Source: Archaeoglobus sp. JdFR-27 (GTDB lineage Archaea; Halobacteriota; Archaeoglobi; Archaeoglobales; Archaeoglobaceae). Taken from it: 64,000 nt of DNA. Where the stretch lies: assembly GCA_002011235.1 (NCBI GenBank), contig MTMO01000008.1, positions 1 through 64,000 on the forward strand, written 5' to 3'. Each line of letters begins with the position of its first letter. Within the stretch, counting starts at the first letter, position 1. The notes beneath the pieces were generated by a model. That model worked only from the letters and a program-made list of their open reading frames with translations, ran no database searches and was not told where the DNA came from. Of the stretch, positions 34,572 to 43,349 are shown one piece after another. Made by a program: the position numbers and the translations under genes.

Positions 34572-35690
34572 TCAACTGTCCAATTTCTCAACAAAGAGCT
34601 TTATCCTGCCCATTGCCTTCTCGAGTTTTTCCATTGATGCTGCATATGAGATCCTAACGTGATTTTCACTACCAAAAGCAATTCCTGGGGTTATCGCAAC
34701 TCCAGTTTCTGCAAGGAGTCTCTCTGTGAATTCAACTGAATCTACGGGGACTCTGGGGAAGATGTAGAAGGCACCTTCAGGTTTCACAACCTTTAGAACA
34801 TTTCTGAGGGATTTGTAGACGTAGTCTCTTCTCTTCTTGAATTCTCTAACCATTCCCTCTGTTATATCTTTAGCAACCCCCTTTGAAAGCACATCTGCAA
34901 CAGCCTTCTGAGCAAAAGCGGGAGCGCAGACACCATTCACCTGATGGATCTTTAGAATGGAGTCCAGCAGCGACTCCTCTGCTATAATGTAGCCGATTCT
35001 CCACCCCGTCATCGCAAGGGATTTGGAGAAAGCATTGATTACAACCACCCCTTCTTCTCCTGCGAGCGTACCGGGTTTTTTGTCGTAATGAATTGAGCTG
35101 TAAACCTCATCGCTTATCAGTACAGAGCCGTTATCCCTTGCGATCTCTGCAATAGCTTTCAAAGTCTTTTGATCAACAACTGTCCCTGTAGGGTTGTTTG
35201 GGTAGTTTAAGAAGATTGCAGAAACGTTTTTGCTCATCTGCTCATTCAATTCATCTGGGTTGAGTTGAAAATCGGTTGGAGTTGTATCTACACTTACAAT
35301 CCTCGCCTCGCATAGCTTTGTGTAAGTAAAGTATGAGAGAAAGTTTGGAATTGGTATCAAAACATCTGAACCCTGCTCTATAAAGGCCAGACTTGTGTTC
35401 ATCAATGCTTCGCTGGCTCCAGCTGTAACCATCACTTCATCAATCGAAACTCCATGCATTTCTGCAATCTGCTCTCTGAGTTCCTCGATTCCGAAGTTAG
35501 AAGTATAGTGGGTGTAACCATTCTTCATAGCCTCATAAGCCTTCTTAAGAATCTCTGGATGGGTGTGAAAGTCTGGCTCTCCTATTGTTAGGCTTATAAC
35601 TTCCTTACCACTCTTCTTTGCTCTCTCAACAATCTCAAACATCTTCCTTATTTGGGATGTTGAAATTTCGGATACCCTTTTCGCCTCCAT
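34572..35690 (-). CDS. Class I/II PLP aminotransferase
   Basis: Fold type I aminotransferase of about 372 residues. Signature parts are ISLTIGEPDFHTHPE near the N-terminus, LNYPNNPTGTV, the PLP-binding aspartate/tyrosine region LISDEVYSSIHYD and the PLP lysine in NAFSKSLAMTGWRIGY, plus a final HVRISYAAS with the carboxylate-binding Arg. The group includes aspartate, aromatic and alanine aminotransferases, and the substrate is not resolved. I start at the ATG with GGGTGATCGA directly before it. A TTG four codons upstream is less likely. Upstream is the RPA operon on the same strand. Confidence 0.92.
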   Translation of the reverse strand: MEAKRVSEISTSQIRKMFEIVERAKKSGKEVISLTIGEPDFHTHPEILKKAYEAMKNGYTHYTSNFGIEELREQIAEMHGVSIDEVMVTAGASEALMNTSLAFIEQGSDVLIPIPNFLSYFTYTKLCEARIVSVDTTPTDFQLNPDELNEQMSKNVSAIFLNYPNNPTGTVVDQKTLKAIAEIARDNGSVLISDEVYSSIHYDKKPGTLAGEEGVVVINAFSKSLAMTGWRIGYIIAEESLLDSILKIHQVNGVCAPAFAQKAVADVLSKGVAKDITEGMVREFKKRRDYVYKSLRNVLKVVKPEGAFYIFPRVPVDSVEFTERLLAETGVAITPGIAFGSENHVRISYAASMEKLEKAMGRIKLFVEKLDS

Positions 35691-35826
35691 TCGATCACCC
35701 AAGGTAGCTAAGCTTGGCTAAAGTCCATAAAAATTTTTCTTATCACCAAGGAAAGTTTAGTACTTGTATTTGTAGTGCTACTTCGGCTTTTTTTAAATTC
35801 ATCTTTTTTAAAATTCTTCAAAGTAG

Positions 35827-36597
35827 TTATTCTTCGTCTAGGATATCACTTAGGTCCCATTCCTCCTCCTCGAATTCGAACTCATCGAATTCAAAGGAGT
35901 CAAGTTTCAACTCTTCTACTTTCTCCTTTTCAACCTTATCTTTCAATTCTTCTTCCGTTTCTTCAGTCTCAACCTCTTCAATTACCCCCACTGGTTCTGC
36001 TTTTGCCTCCACTTCTTCTCCCTTGGCAAAAGCTTCAGCCTCTTCTCTAACAGCTTCAACGGCTTTTCTTACAATTTCAAGGTACTCTTTGGGATTGGGA
36101 TTGTAAATGTCCAATGCAAGTTTAATGTCATCCTCTCCATCTTCTTTCATCCTTTTAACTCTTTCAAGGGTTCTCTTAGCCGTCTCGATCACCCAGAAAT
36201 CTCTGTTTTTCCTGTCGGATATGTTAATTGACTCTGGTCTGATGGAAAGGAAGTTTCTAGTCTCACCTTGGAAAAGATTGAGTTTTGCAACTATGGAAAC
36301 GATTTCTGGCGGTTCAATCTCAAGCAGGCTTTCAAGTGCCTCGGGCTGGTATCTTCCAACAAATCCAGTAATAACGCCTGTAGGATCACTCACTCTAATC
36401 CTCCAGAAATTGGAGTCTGGGCTAACCTCTTCTTTCTCGAGCAAAACTCCAACCATGAAGACTCGATTGCATTTTACTCCAGTAGGTGTCAGGATGTACT
36501 TTGGCGATCGTTCTCCGCTTTCTGCTGTTGCGTAGTTAGATCTTGAAAGCTCGTAAGCGAAAACTCTTCTTGCAATCTCCCTTTTTAGGATGTCCAT
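35827..36597 (-). CDS. RPA-associated OB-fold protein (COG3390 type)
   Basis: Replication protein A partner of 256 residues. The N-terminal part is an OB-fold (CNRVFMVGVLLEKEEVSPDS, then FWRIRVSDPTGVITGFVGRY), followed by a helical linker. A long acidic tail from about 195 is very rich in Glu and Asp and ends EEEWDLSDILDEE. Archaeal genomes often encode this protein directly after RPA, and it co-purifies with RPA in haloarchaea and thermococci. Here its ATG follows the RPA stop with no gap. The acidic tail may contact other replication proteins or mimic DNA. Confidence 0.87.
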   Translation of the reverse strand: MDILKREIARRVFAYELSRSNYATAESGERSPKYILTPTGVKCNRVFMVGVLLEKEEVSPDSNFWRIRVSDPTGVITGFVGRYQPEALESLLEIEPPEIVSIVAKLNLFQGETRNFLSIRPESINISDRKNRDFWVIETAKRTLERVKRMKEDGEDDIKLALDIYNPNPKEYLEIVRKAVEAVREEAEAFAKGEEVEAKAEPVGVIEEVETEETEEELKDKVEKEKVEELKLDSFEFDEFEFEEEEWDLSDILDEE

Positions 36598-37542
36598 TTA
36601 GATCTCCTCCATTAGCTTTTCGGTCTCTGAAAGGATTTTATCGGCATCTTCAACGACGTTGGGTGAAAGAAACTCTATCTCTCTCACCAGAAAGTATCTG
36701 CTCCCCTTTGAACCGGAGATTCTGAAGTAATATCCCAATAGCTTCTTTCTCAGCTCTTCTAGGACAAATTCTCTATCAAGTTTCTCGGAAGCGATTCTCC
36801 TTGCTTCTTCGATTCCTATTCCTGTTAGTTTCTCTATATTCTCCTGATTCAGGATCACTTCATAATAGCTTACCCCATCATCGATGACACCCTTTATCCT
36901 CAGATCATCGTATCCATCAACTTTTCCGTGTACTGCACAAACACCTTTCTTAAGCACGCGGTTACAAAGCTTGCATCGCTGAATAAATCCGCTGTTTTGC
37001 TGGATTGCAACCAAAGCTCCTATAAGCTCCATCTCCCGGGGAGGAAGGCCTATGTCTTCGTCAAGCTCGATAATATCCGAGTTTCTGTTTACGTTAATCT
37101 GCATCCTACCTCTAAAGGAGTCAGTTACAACGTTCTTGAACAGATAGCTTTTTCCTTCTTTTACTTCAGGCTTTCTCGATTTTGCCCATATAACGAATTT
37201 GATTATTCCAGTTGGATCTCCAGCCAATCCAACCTGTGAGAGATTCGGGCTATCTGTATCCCAAAGCTGCATAACTTTTGCTTTAACACTAACCCACTCT
37301 CCTGCCCTATTTATCTCTGAAATGCTCTTTATCGGGCTCTCTGTAACTATCTCTTCCCTTGAAACATCCAGCTCCTTTAAAAGGTAGTTCGTGACCGTTC
37401 TAACAGCTTCTTCTTCTGGAACCTTGAATTCATGTATCAAAAGCTTCAGCCTCTTTGAAACTTCTTTTGGATCGATCTCTCTGCCTTTAAATCGTGAAAG
37501 AACCCTTTCTGTAAGAATATCGATTTTTTCTCTCTCACTCAT
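36598..37542 (-). CDS. rpa: Replication factor A (single-stranded DNA-binding protein)
   Basis: Binds single-stranded DNA in replication and repair. The 314 residues contain an N-terminal helical domain (about 1-60), one OB-fold (VSVKAKVMQLWDTDSPNLSQ through GRMQINVNRNSDI, about 80-165), a zinc-finger-like element with CKLCNRVLKKGVCAVHG (about 190-206) and a second OB-like region. This is the RPA1/RPA41 type of euryarchaea. It is first in a two-gene operon with the RPA-associated protein. A short GGAGG lies before the ATG. Confidence 0.92.
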   Translation of the reverse strand: MSEREKIDILTERVLSRFKGREIDPKEVSKRLKLLIHEFKVPEEEAVRTVTNYLLKELDVSREEIVTESPIKSISEINRAGEWVSVKAKVMQLWDTDSPNLSQVGLAGDPTGIIKFVIWAKSRKPEVKEGKSYLFKNVVTDSFRGRMQINVNRNSDIIELDEDIGLPPREMELIGALVAIQQNSGFIQRCKLCNRVLKKGVCAVHGKVDGYDDLRIKGVIDDGVSYYEVILNQENIEKLTGIGIEEARRIASEKLDREFVLEELRKKLLGYYFRISGSKGSRYFLVREIEFLSPNVVEDADKILSETEKLMEEI

Positions 37543-37753
37543 CTTGAACCTCCTATATGTATCAACAATACGCTATGACTTGAATAAGTTTTTCCATATT
37601 TGTGAAAGTGGAGAAGAAATCTCAATCGTGATGCTCAAAAGTTTCTTTGTTGAAATTATCTATGCTTCAAACTCTTTACTACACATTTAAAATTGGAATT
37701 CAAATCACAATTGGGCTGAAAATTTTTATGCCTGAATCTGGAGTTAGAGAGAA

Positions 37754-38698
37754 GTGAAAGGGAAAGAAAGCAAGAAAATAGAGGTAGGGGAAATAAGAGA
37801 ACTACTAAAATTCCTGGCGGCGAATCGAGTATATCCGTTCTGCACGAAAAATGGACGAATTTATTTCGTCAAGGGAAACACAATTTCTGATAGATTAAAG
37901 CAATATATCATCGAAAAACTGAACTTAAAGACTAAAGAGGATTGTAAAAGAGTAAGAGAAGCTATAAAGGAGGAAATTTTGAAATCAGGGCTTAGATTAA
38001 ATAAGCCTATAAAAGAATGGGTTAAAGACGAGAGACCTAGGGAAATGCTGGTGAAACATGGTGCAGAAAACCTTAGTACCGCAAAGTTGCTGGCAATAAT
38101 TCTCAGAACTGGAAGCGATGGTGTCAGTGCAGAAGATCTTGCCAGAAAGCTGATAAATCATTTTGGGAGTTTAAGAGCGATAGATTCAGCCTCAATCAAC
38201 GAATTATGTGAAATAGAGGGTATAGGGATTGCCAAGGCAGCACAGATAAAAGCGGCGCTGGAAATTGGAAAAAGGCTTATGAGGGAGAAAGCTGAGAAGA
38301 TAAAAAAGATAAAGAATGCTAAGGATGCTATCGGTTACGTGTTCGATTATTACTTTCCTTACTTGAGGGATGCAAAGAAGGAATTCTTTAGCGTTATTTT
38401 ACTGGATAGTGGTAACAAACCCATTAAGAATTTGGAATTGAGTAAAGGAAGCCTCGATGCGAGTACTGTAGATGTACGGGAAATAGTCCGGGAAGCATCA
38501 AGGGAAGGGGCAGCCTCGTTGATTCTGGTTCACAATCATCCAAGTGGAGAAGCAGAGCCATCCAATGAGGATATAAGGGTTACAAAGAGAATAATCGAAG
38601 CCTGCAATCTGATTGGAGTTAAAGTCCTTGATCACATTATAATTGGAAAAAACCAGGAGGATTACGTGAGTTTTCTGGAGAAGGGATTATTAGCTTAA
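37754..38698 (+). CDS. radC: RadC-family JAB-domain protein with N-terminal extension
   Basis: The C-terminal 230 residues are RadC (UPF0758). A helix-hairpin-helix part includes LSTAKLLAIILRTGSDG and ELCEIEGIGIAKAAQIKAAL, then a JAB metalloprotease-like domain with LVHNHPSGEAEPSNED carrying the metal ligands. Bacterial RadC is linked to mobile DNA and natural transformation rather than proven repair. In Archaea RadC is uncommon. About 80 residues precede it (FLAANRVYPFCTKNGRIYFV and following) that I do not recognise and that could bind DNA or a partner. Start is GTG after a purine run. The neighbour downstream is a degraded VapBC locus, which suggests an accessory region. Confidence 0.87.
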   Translation: MKGKESKKIEVGEIRELLKFLAANRVYPFCTKNGRIYFVKGNTISDRLKQYIIEKLNLKTKEDCKRVREAIKEEILKSGLRLNKPIKEWVKDERPREMLVKHGAENLSTAKLLAIILRTGSDGVSAEDLARKLINHFGSLRAIDSASINELCEIEGIGIAKAAQIKAALEIGKRLMREKAEKIKKIKNAKDAIGYVFDYYFPYLRDAKKEFFSVILLDSGNKPIKNLELSKGSLDASTVDVREIVREASREGAASLILVHNHPSGEAEPSNEDIRVTKRIIEACNLIGVKVLDHIIIGKNQEDYVSFLEKGLLA

Positions 38699-38810
38699 TG
38701 GGGCAATTTTTTCCGCTAGAGTTTAGGATTTTGAACAACTTAGTCGGCTTAATCAGATGTATGGAAATTAAAGCATTTAAACGAAGTCTTGAATGTAAAA
38801 TGGTCACTAG

Positions 38811-39074
38811 GTGAAATTACATGGAAAAAAGTGTAAATGGACTAAAACATATTCAAACCGAAATTGTGAGGATTTACATGTGGCTCTCAAAAACATATCA
38901 GAGTATAAAGGAAAGAGCATAAAACATGTAGTTAGGGAGGCGATTGAAGAGCACATCACAAAATATGAGAAAGAAATTGAAGAAGACTCTTTTTTCGAGA
39001 TAATTGGAAGTTTTGAGACAAAAGAAGGCGACTGGAGTGAGAGAGGCGACTGGAGAGACAGCTCAAGGGAGTAG
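38811..39074 (+). pseudogene. Antitoxin-like remnant (VapB type), probably frameshifted
   Basis: The frame reads EDLHVALKNISEYKGKSIKH followed by VVREAIEEHITKYEKEIEED, a clear archaeal antitoxin-like helical pattern. Its N-terminus is not natural: the in-frame GTG lies inside AGGTGA, which looks like a ribosome binding site for an ATG at 38821 in another frame. A single indel near 38845 would join the two. The toxin gene just downstream is destroyed by several indels, so this antitoxin is probably also dead or decaying. Confidence 0.6.
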
Positions 39075-39106
39075 ACTGGAGGAAGTAAAAAGTGAGAGGT
39101 GGATAA

Positions 39107-39517
39107 ATGAAACGCCCACGAATGGAATACATTGACACCAGCGCTTTGATCGCTCTGAGCGACAAAGGAGATATAAGCCACGTTGAAGCTGTAAACATCT
39201 CAGAGAATCGGTGAAGAAAAGGATAAGATTTGTAATTGGAAAACATGTGTTGGTTGAGTATCTGGATGGGGTTACAAAAAAGAATCGGGGAGGAAAAAGC
39301 GGTGTATGAGCTTGATAAAATTCTTAGTAGTAAAATCGTGGTTTTGGAATTGGGAACTAAAAGACTGGATTAAAGCTTTAGAATACTTCAAGAAGTACAA
39401 CGATCAGAAAATAGATCTAACGGTCTTAGCTTTGCAATGATGGGAAGATTGAGGATTGAGTGGATTTTTACTTTCGATTCGGATTTCAGAACTCATGGTT
39501 TTGATGTTTTGCTGTAA
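39107..39517 (+). pseudogene. Broken VapC-type PIN-domain toxin
   Basis: A PIN domain can be read only by joining five pieces in changing frames: MEYIDTSALIALSDKGDISH (first catalytic Asp), VKKRIRFVIGKHVLVEYLDG, EEKAVYELDKILSSKIVVLE, TKDWIKALEYFKKYNDQKID and WIFTFDSDFRTHGFDVLL (final acidic site). At least four indels separate them. The order and motifs fit archaeal VapC ribonucleases. The ATG follows GAGAGGTGGATAA, so the start of the gene is still recognisable. It pairs with the antitoxin-like remnant 32 bases upstream. Confidence 0.8.
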
Positions 39518-39622
39518 ACTCTTTGGTTTTATATTTGAGATATATAATTAAACAAGTAGGATAATCTATTTCTAGTATTATGCAAATATACTAAATATTG
39601 ATTAGGAATCGAGGTGACATCT

Positions 39623-40204
39623 ATGAGAGTTGGTATCTCCTTGTTTAATATCATATTAATTGCAATTCTGCTAGCTTCTGCATTTTCAGGGTGTAGTGAA
39701 ACTAAAATCCAAAAAGAAGGAGGTGGGAAAACGCCTGAAAGTATGCCTAAGGTGATAGTTCAACTAGAATTCTCAACCTTTCCGAAAAAGTACACCTGCG
39801 ATGGAATGGATGTGTCTCCAAGGATAAAGATTAACGGAGTAGCTGAAAATGCAAAATCGATAGCCCTAATCATGGATGACCCCGATGCACCCATGAGAAC
39901 CTTCACCCACTGGATAATCTGGAACATTCCTGCAAGCAAAGAAGTAGTAATCCCCGAAGCATTTCCCACAGATGTGGTGGTTGAGAAACCCTTGAAAGCG
40001 GTTCAGGGGGTTAATGACTTCAAGAAGATAGGTTATGGAGGTCCCTGTCCGCCACCCGGAAAACCCCATAGATACTTCTTTAGAGTTTACGTTCTTGACA
40101 GAGAACTGGATTTAAAACCAGGTTCTAACAGAAACGACCTTGAAAGTGCTATGGAAGGAGGTATCATCCAGTATGGAGAGGCTATAGCTATCTATGGTAA
40201 ATAA
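39623..40204 (+). CDS. YbhB/YbcL-type PEBP lipoprotein
   Basis: Phosphatidylethanolamine-binding protein family member with an N-terminal lipoprotein signal (IILIAILLASAFSGC, lipobox ending at the Cys). The rest is the PEBP fold: FPKKYTCDGMDVSPRIKING, then SIALIMDDPDAPMRTFTHWI, the ligand-pocket segment, and GYGGPCPPPGKPHRYFFRVY. The family is abundant in archaea and bacteria and its function is uncertain. The signal implies that it sits on the outside of the membrane. I start at the ATG preceded by GAGGTGA rather than at the GTG inside that site. Confidence 0.92.
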   Translation: MRVGISLFNIILIAILLASAFSGCSETKIQKEGGGKTPESMPKVIVQLEFSTFPKKYTCDGMDVSPRIKINGVAENAKSIALIMDDPDAPMRTFTHWIIWNIPASKEVVIPEAFPTDVVVEKPLKAVQGVNDFKKIGYGGPCPPPGKPHRYFFRVYVLDRELDLKPGSNRNDLESAMEGGIIQYGEAIAIYGK

Positions 40205-40270
40205 TTAAGTGGTTGTCAATCCATTTTTTCAGTAAATTCATCTTATCTGGGTAGGTGGTTATATCTCAAC

Positions 40271-40609
40271 TCACTCCAATCTCATCAAAGGATACCTTTT
40301 CTCCTCATCCCATTTCAGCACAGCTGAAGCCTTTTCTCCCTTAACTTCAACCTCCACCCTCGCCTCGATCATCTCCATACTAAGCGAAGTATATTCAAAT
40401 TCTGATAGTTTTTCTCCCAGCTTTTCACGGTCAATCTTGACTTCTGCATCGATAACATAGGGCTGCAACCTCATACAGCTCTCCATCGCCTTCTCAAGGA
40501 TTTCGACATTTTCAAAACTCACTGGAGCGCCTATGAACTGGTGAAAAAGGGCACCAAGCTTTATCCCAGCCTCGAAAGCAGCCTTTCTCCTTTCTTCCTC
40601 TCCAACCAT
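40271..40609 (-). CDS. mptD: Archaeal dihydroneopterin aldolase MptD
   Basis: Makes 6-hydroxymethyl-7,8-dihydropterin in the methanopterin branch. The 112 residues open with ERRKAAFEAGIKLGALFHQF and IGAPVSFENVEILEKAMESC, the family signature of COG2098 (MJ1585 type), and the C-terminal strand ends VLKWDEEKRYPLMRLE. Archaeoglobales use tetrahydromethanopterin, so the role fits. Its first 49 bases overlap the end of the phosphatidyltransferase gene in another frame, which suggests coupled translation. Confidence 0.9.
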   Translation of the reverse strand: MVGEEERRKAAFEAGIKLGALFHQFIGAPVSFENVEILEKAMESCMRLQPYVIDAEVKIDREKLGEKLSEFEYTSLSMEMIEARVEVEVKGEKASAVLKWDEEKRYPLMRLE

Positions 40610-41229
40610 CTACTCACCTCTGCTGGAAATGGACTTACTAGATAGACCAAAGTCAAACCCGCAACGATGTATGCGGAATCTTTAATGAAAAAAGCTGAAA
40701 TCAGTACAACTCCCGTGAATGTTAGAAGAATTTTATCCCTTATTTTCTGATAGCGAAGGTTGCTTATCATGAAAAAGGAAAGAACTAAGGCAACGATTGC
40801 GATTATGTAATTTGCGATCTCTAAATAAACGAGCGAGCCGATGAAAAGGGCTGATGCTGTGATAGGGTAACCAACGAACTCATCTTTGATCTTGAGGATA
40901 TTGAACCTAGCAAGCCTGATCATTCCCGTGATTAAAAACAAACCGCCGATTGAATAATAAATCCAGCTATCGGATATCGCTATCAGCATGAGTGATGGCA
41001 GAACTCCAAAAGATATCATGTCGGCAAGTGAATCCAGATCTTCACCAAGCAAACTAAGCTCAATTCTGCTTATCGCACCATCAATTCCATCCATTATTAC
41101 CGACACGAAAAGAAAAAGGGCTGAGAGCTGAAGATCTGAAAAAACAAAGTATATGCCAAGAAAACCAAAAAGCGCATTGAATGCTGTTACTATGTCTGCA
41201 GCACGTATATCGTTCAAAGCTCCGAACAT
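40561..41229 (-). CDS. pssA: CDP-archaeol:serine phosphatidyltransferase (archaetidylserine synthase)
   Basis: CDP-alcohol phosphatidyltransferase of 222 residues with seven or eight hydrophobic segments. The catalytic motif MDGIDGAISRIELSLLGED, with LDSLADMISFG after it, corresponds to D-G-x2-x-A-R-x8-G-x3-D-x3-D with Ser in place of the usual Ala/Arg spacing (AISR). This makes archaetidylserine from CDP-archaeol and serine. The decarboxylase gene lies just upstream on the same strand, so the pair gives archaetidylethanolamine. The ATG follows GGTGATGGG. Confidence 0.9.
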   Translation of the reverse strand: MFGALNDIRAADIVTAFNALFGFLGIYFVFSDLQLSALFLFVSVIMDGIDGAISRIELSLLGEDLDSLADMISFGVLPSLMLIAISDSWIYYSIGGLFLITGMIRLARFNILKIKDEFVGYPITASALFIGSLVYLEIANYIIAIVALVLSFFMISNLRYQKIRDKILLTFTGVVLISAFFIKDSAYIVAGLTLVYLVSPFPAEVSRWLERKKGERLLSRLG

Positions 41230-41322
41230 CCCATCACCATGCCTTTTAAAAATTATCTACAAACTAATTAAAATTTGCCTTGTTTTGGACCTTGTTTTTA
41301 GAATCGATTATTTTTTATCTGC

Positions 41323-41895
41323 CTATTCTTTCTCCAAAGCAATGGTTTCTCCAGCCCTCACCTTTTCTCCAATCTTTCTTGTGATTCTGTACTTCTCTGG
41401 AAGATCAACGCAAACCCTTGAACCAAATTTTATCATCCCTATCTTTTCACCTTTCTCAATCCAGTCGCCCTCTTTCACGTAGCATTTTATCCTCCTGGCA
41501 AAGAACCCGGCTATTTGAGTAACCTTAAAAACCCCCTCGTTGTTTCTTATGTATATCTCATTCCTCTCAGCGAAATCTTCCCTGCGGTAAGCCGGGATGA
41601 ATTTCCCCTTTTTGTAAACGATTCTCTCAACTTTCCCAGCCACGGGAGATCTGTTTATGTGACAGTCAAATGGACTCATAAATATCTCAATTCTCTGATT
41701 TTCGATGAAATCTATTCTTCCATCTGCCGGGGAAACTATTCCATCCTGAATTTCCCTTGGAGGGTCTCTAAAAAAGAAAATCGTAAAGGCCAGTAATAAA
41801 AGAATAAGAAGGGATAGGGGGGTAAAGATAAGTAGAAAGAAGATTAAAATGATCGTTTCGAGTAAAATTATCCTTAAACCACTCTTCTCTATCAT
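41323..41895 (-). CDS. asd: Archaetidylserine decarboxylase (proenzyme)
   Basis: Pyruvoyl-dependent decarboxylase of 190 residues of the short archaeal type. Two TM segments lie near the N-terminus, then GIVSPADGRIDFIENQRIEI, SPFDCHINRSPVAGKVERIV and the self-cleavage site in MIKFGSRVCVDLP, where the Ser becomes the pyruvoyl group. It removes CO2 from archaetidylserine to give archaetidylethanolamine. The ATG overlaps the artA stop by 4 bases. Its genetic link to archaeosortase has a precedent: in Haloferax, PssA and PssD are needed for ArtA-dependent lipid attachment of surface proteins. Confidence 0.92.
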   Translation of the reverse strand: MIEKSGLRIILLETIILIFFLLIFTPLSLLILLLLAFTIFFFRDPPREIQDGIVSPADGRIDFIENQRIEIFMSPFDCHINRSPVAGKVERIVYKKGKFIPAYRREDFAERNEIYIRNNEGVFKVTQIAGFFARRIKCYVKEGDWIEKGEKIGMIKFGSRVCVDLPEKYRITRKIGEKVRAGETIALEKE

Positions 41896-42659
41896 TTTTT
41901 CTGCCCTCGATAACTCTCTTCAAGAACATCTTTCAGACGGTATATCAGGTCTGCCAACTCTGGAAGTATTCTGAATACTGCAAGTGAAATCAGAATCAAT
42001 GCTATCGTGGCTAAAATCTTAGAAATGATGTGATGGGCAATATAGAAGCTATTTTCACCAAACCAGGAATAACCAAAGCTTGCGATGACGAAGACGTTTC
42101 TAAGCAGGTTAAGGATGTAGATTACTGGGACTGAAATAAGAAAGGCCACCACCTTTCTTCTGAAATCCGCTCTAATTCCAAGCGTTGCGCCAGCAAAGAG
42201 GGCCATACTTTCAATACCCGTACAAGCGAGGATTATCTCTATGTAATGATCGTTAAGCACAAGTGTATTCTCGCTGAATCTCTGCACACCAAAACCTAGA
42301 AGGTTGGAAAGCTTTGCCGTAAGATCTGCAGTTATAGCTATTAGAGAGAAGCCAAGATCATTACTGATTGCGAAAGGAAAGTAGATTAGTGATGCAAGGG
42401 CTGAAAAGGCGGTAATGTCAATGAATGTCTGAAGATTTTTCCCTTTATCTTTCAAAATTGTTATTCCTAGTATCGCAAAGAAGATAAAAGCTAAAAAAAC
42501 AACAGTCGAATTGAAATAATCGTTTATCTCAAGGAAATGGGGGAGGCGGGTTATCCACTCCAAAGAAAAAAGAATCCAGCCTATACCTCCTAGAATTTTT
42601 ATTTTTGAAAGGACGAAGATGACCATCAGAGCTATAGAAATGGGGATGAGGAAATCCAT
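41892..42659 (-). CDS. artA: Archaeosortase A
   Basis: Membrane transpeptidase-like enzyme that removes C-terminal sorting helices (PGF-CTERM) and links surface proteins to lipid. About eight TM segments are present. The catalytic residues are visible in order: Cys in ILACTGIESMALFAG, Arg in IYILNLLRNVFVIAS and His in NSFYIAHHIISK. These agree with the exosortase/archaeosortase family. I start at the ATG of MDFLIPIS; a TTG two codons earlier is possible. It is first in the artA-asd-pssA-mptD unit. No protein with an obvious PGF-CTERM tail lies in this window. Confidence 0.93.
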   Translation of the reverse strand: MDFLIPISIALMVIFVLSKIKILGGIGWILFSLEWITRLPHFLEINDYFNSTVVFLAFIFFAILGITILKDKGKNLQTFIDITAFSALASLIYFPFAISNDLGFSLIAITADLTAKLSNLLGFGVQRFSENTLVLNDHYIEIILACTGIESMALFAGATLGIRADFRRKVVAFLISVPVIYILNLLRNVFVIASFGYSWFGENSFYIAHHIISKILATIALILISLAVFRILPELADLIYRLKDVLEESYRGQKK

Positions 42660-42704
42660 GAGCAAAAAACTTAATTTAGGTACTTAAACAATTCGTTAAT
42701 TTGT

Positions 42705-43346
42705 ATGTATGACTTGCACATCCATTCATGCTATTCAGATGGTTCCGGCAGGATAGAGGAAATTATCAGAAAAGCAAAAGAGGCTAAATTAAAAACCATA
42801 GCAATAGTTGATCACTCAATAGAACACAAATTTGGCCTGACGGAAGCTAAGGCTAAAAAAAGGCAGGAAGAAATAGAGAGGTTTTCCTCAAAGTATGATA
42901 TTGAAGTTTTGAGTGGTGTGGAATGTGGAATTCTGGCGGATGGAGAAATCGCTCTCCCGGATTTCAAGTTCGATATTGTGGTTGTATCAGTCCATATCCC
43001 GCTTTCAACGGATGAATACTATCGAAGAATCCTCAAATGCATTAAAAAGAACGAATTTGATGTGCTTGGGCATTTACACTCAAACCTCTTTGGAAGTGTA
43101 GATGAGGATATTGGGAAGGATATGGAGATAATCGACTTGCTTTCCGAAAGGGATATTGCCGTTGAGATAAATACAAGCCATGATGCCCCGCCAACTACCT
43201 TCCTTCAGCTTTGTGGAGATAGAAAGCTGAGATATTCCGTTGGCAGCGATACTCATGTTCTTAGCGGGATTGGAAATGTGAGGAGAGGTTTCGAGCTGGC
43301 TAAGAAGTTTTTACCTGGAGGAAAATTCATCTTGGATGGGAGGTGA
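42705..43346 (+). CDS. PHP-domain phosphoesterase
   Basis: Second PHP protein of the window, 213 residues. Metal-ligand motifs are DLHIHSCYSDGSG (3-15), AIVDHSIEHK (about 33-42), SGVECGI (about 66-72), GHLHSN (about 122-127) and SVGSDTHV (about 179-186). It is similar in layout to histidinol-phosphatase-like proteins, and the substrate is unknown. The start gives a nearly leaderless mRNA and diverges from artA. It is followed by NUDIX and TFS genes at very short spacing, so the three likely form one transcript. Confidence 0.87.
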   Translation: MYDLHIHSCYSDGSGRIEEIIRKAKEAKLKTIAIVDHSIEHKFGLTEAKAKKRQEEIERFSSKYDIEVLSGVECGILADGEIALPDFKFDIVVVSVHIPLSTDEYYRRILKCIKKNEFDVLGHLHSNLFGSVDEDIGKDMEIIDLLSERDIAVEINTSHDAPPTTFLQLCGDRKLRYSVGSDTHVLSGIGNVRRGFELAKKFLPGGKFILDGR

Positions 43347-43349
43347 AGG

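Noticed and set aside
38956-39246. Minus-strand frames over the degraded VapBC locus
   Set aside because: They are antisense to recognisable antitoxin and PIN segments and show no similarity of their own.
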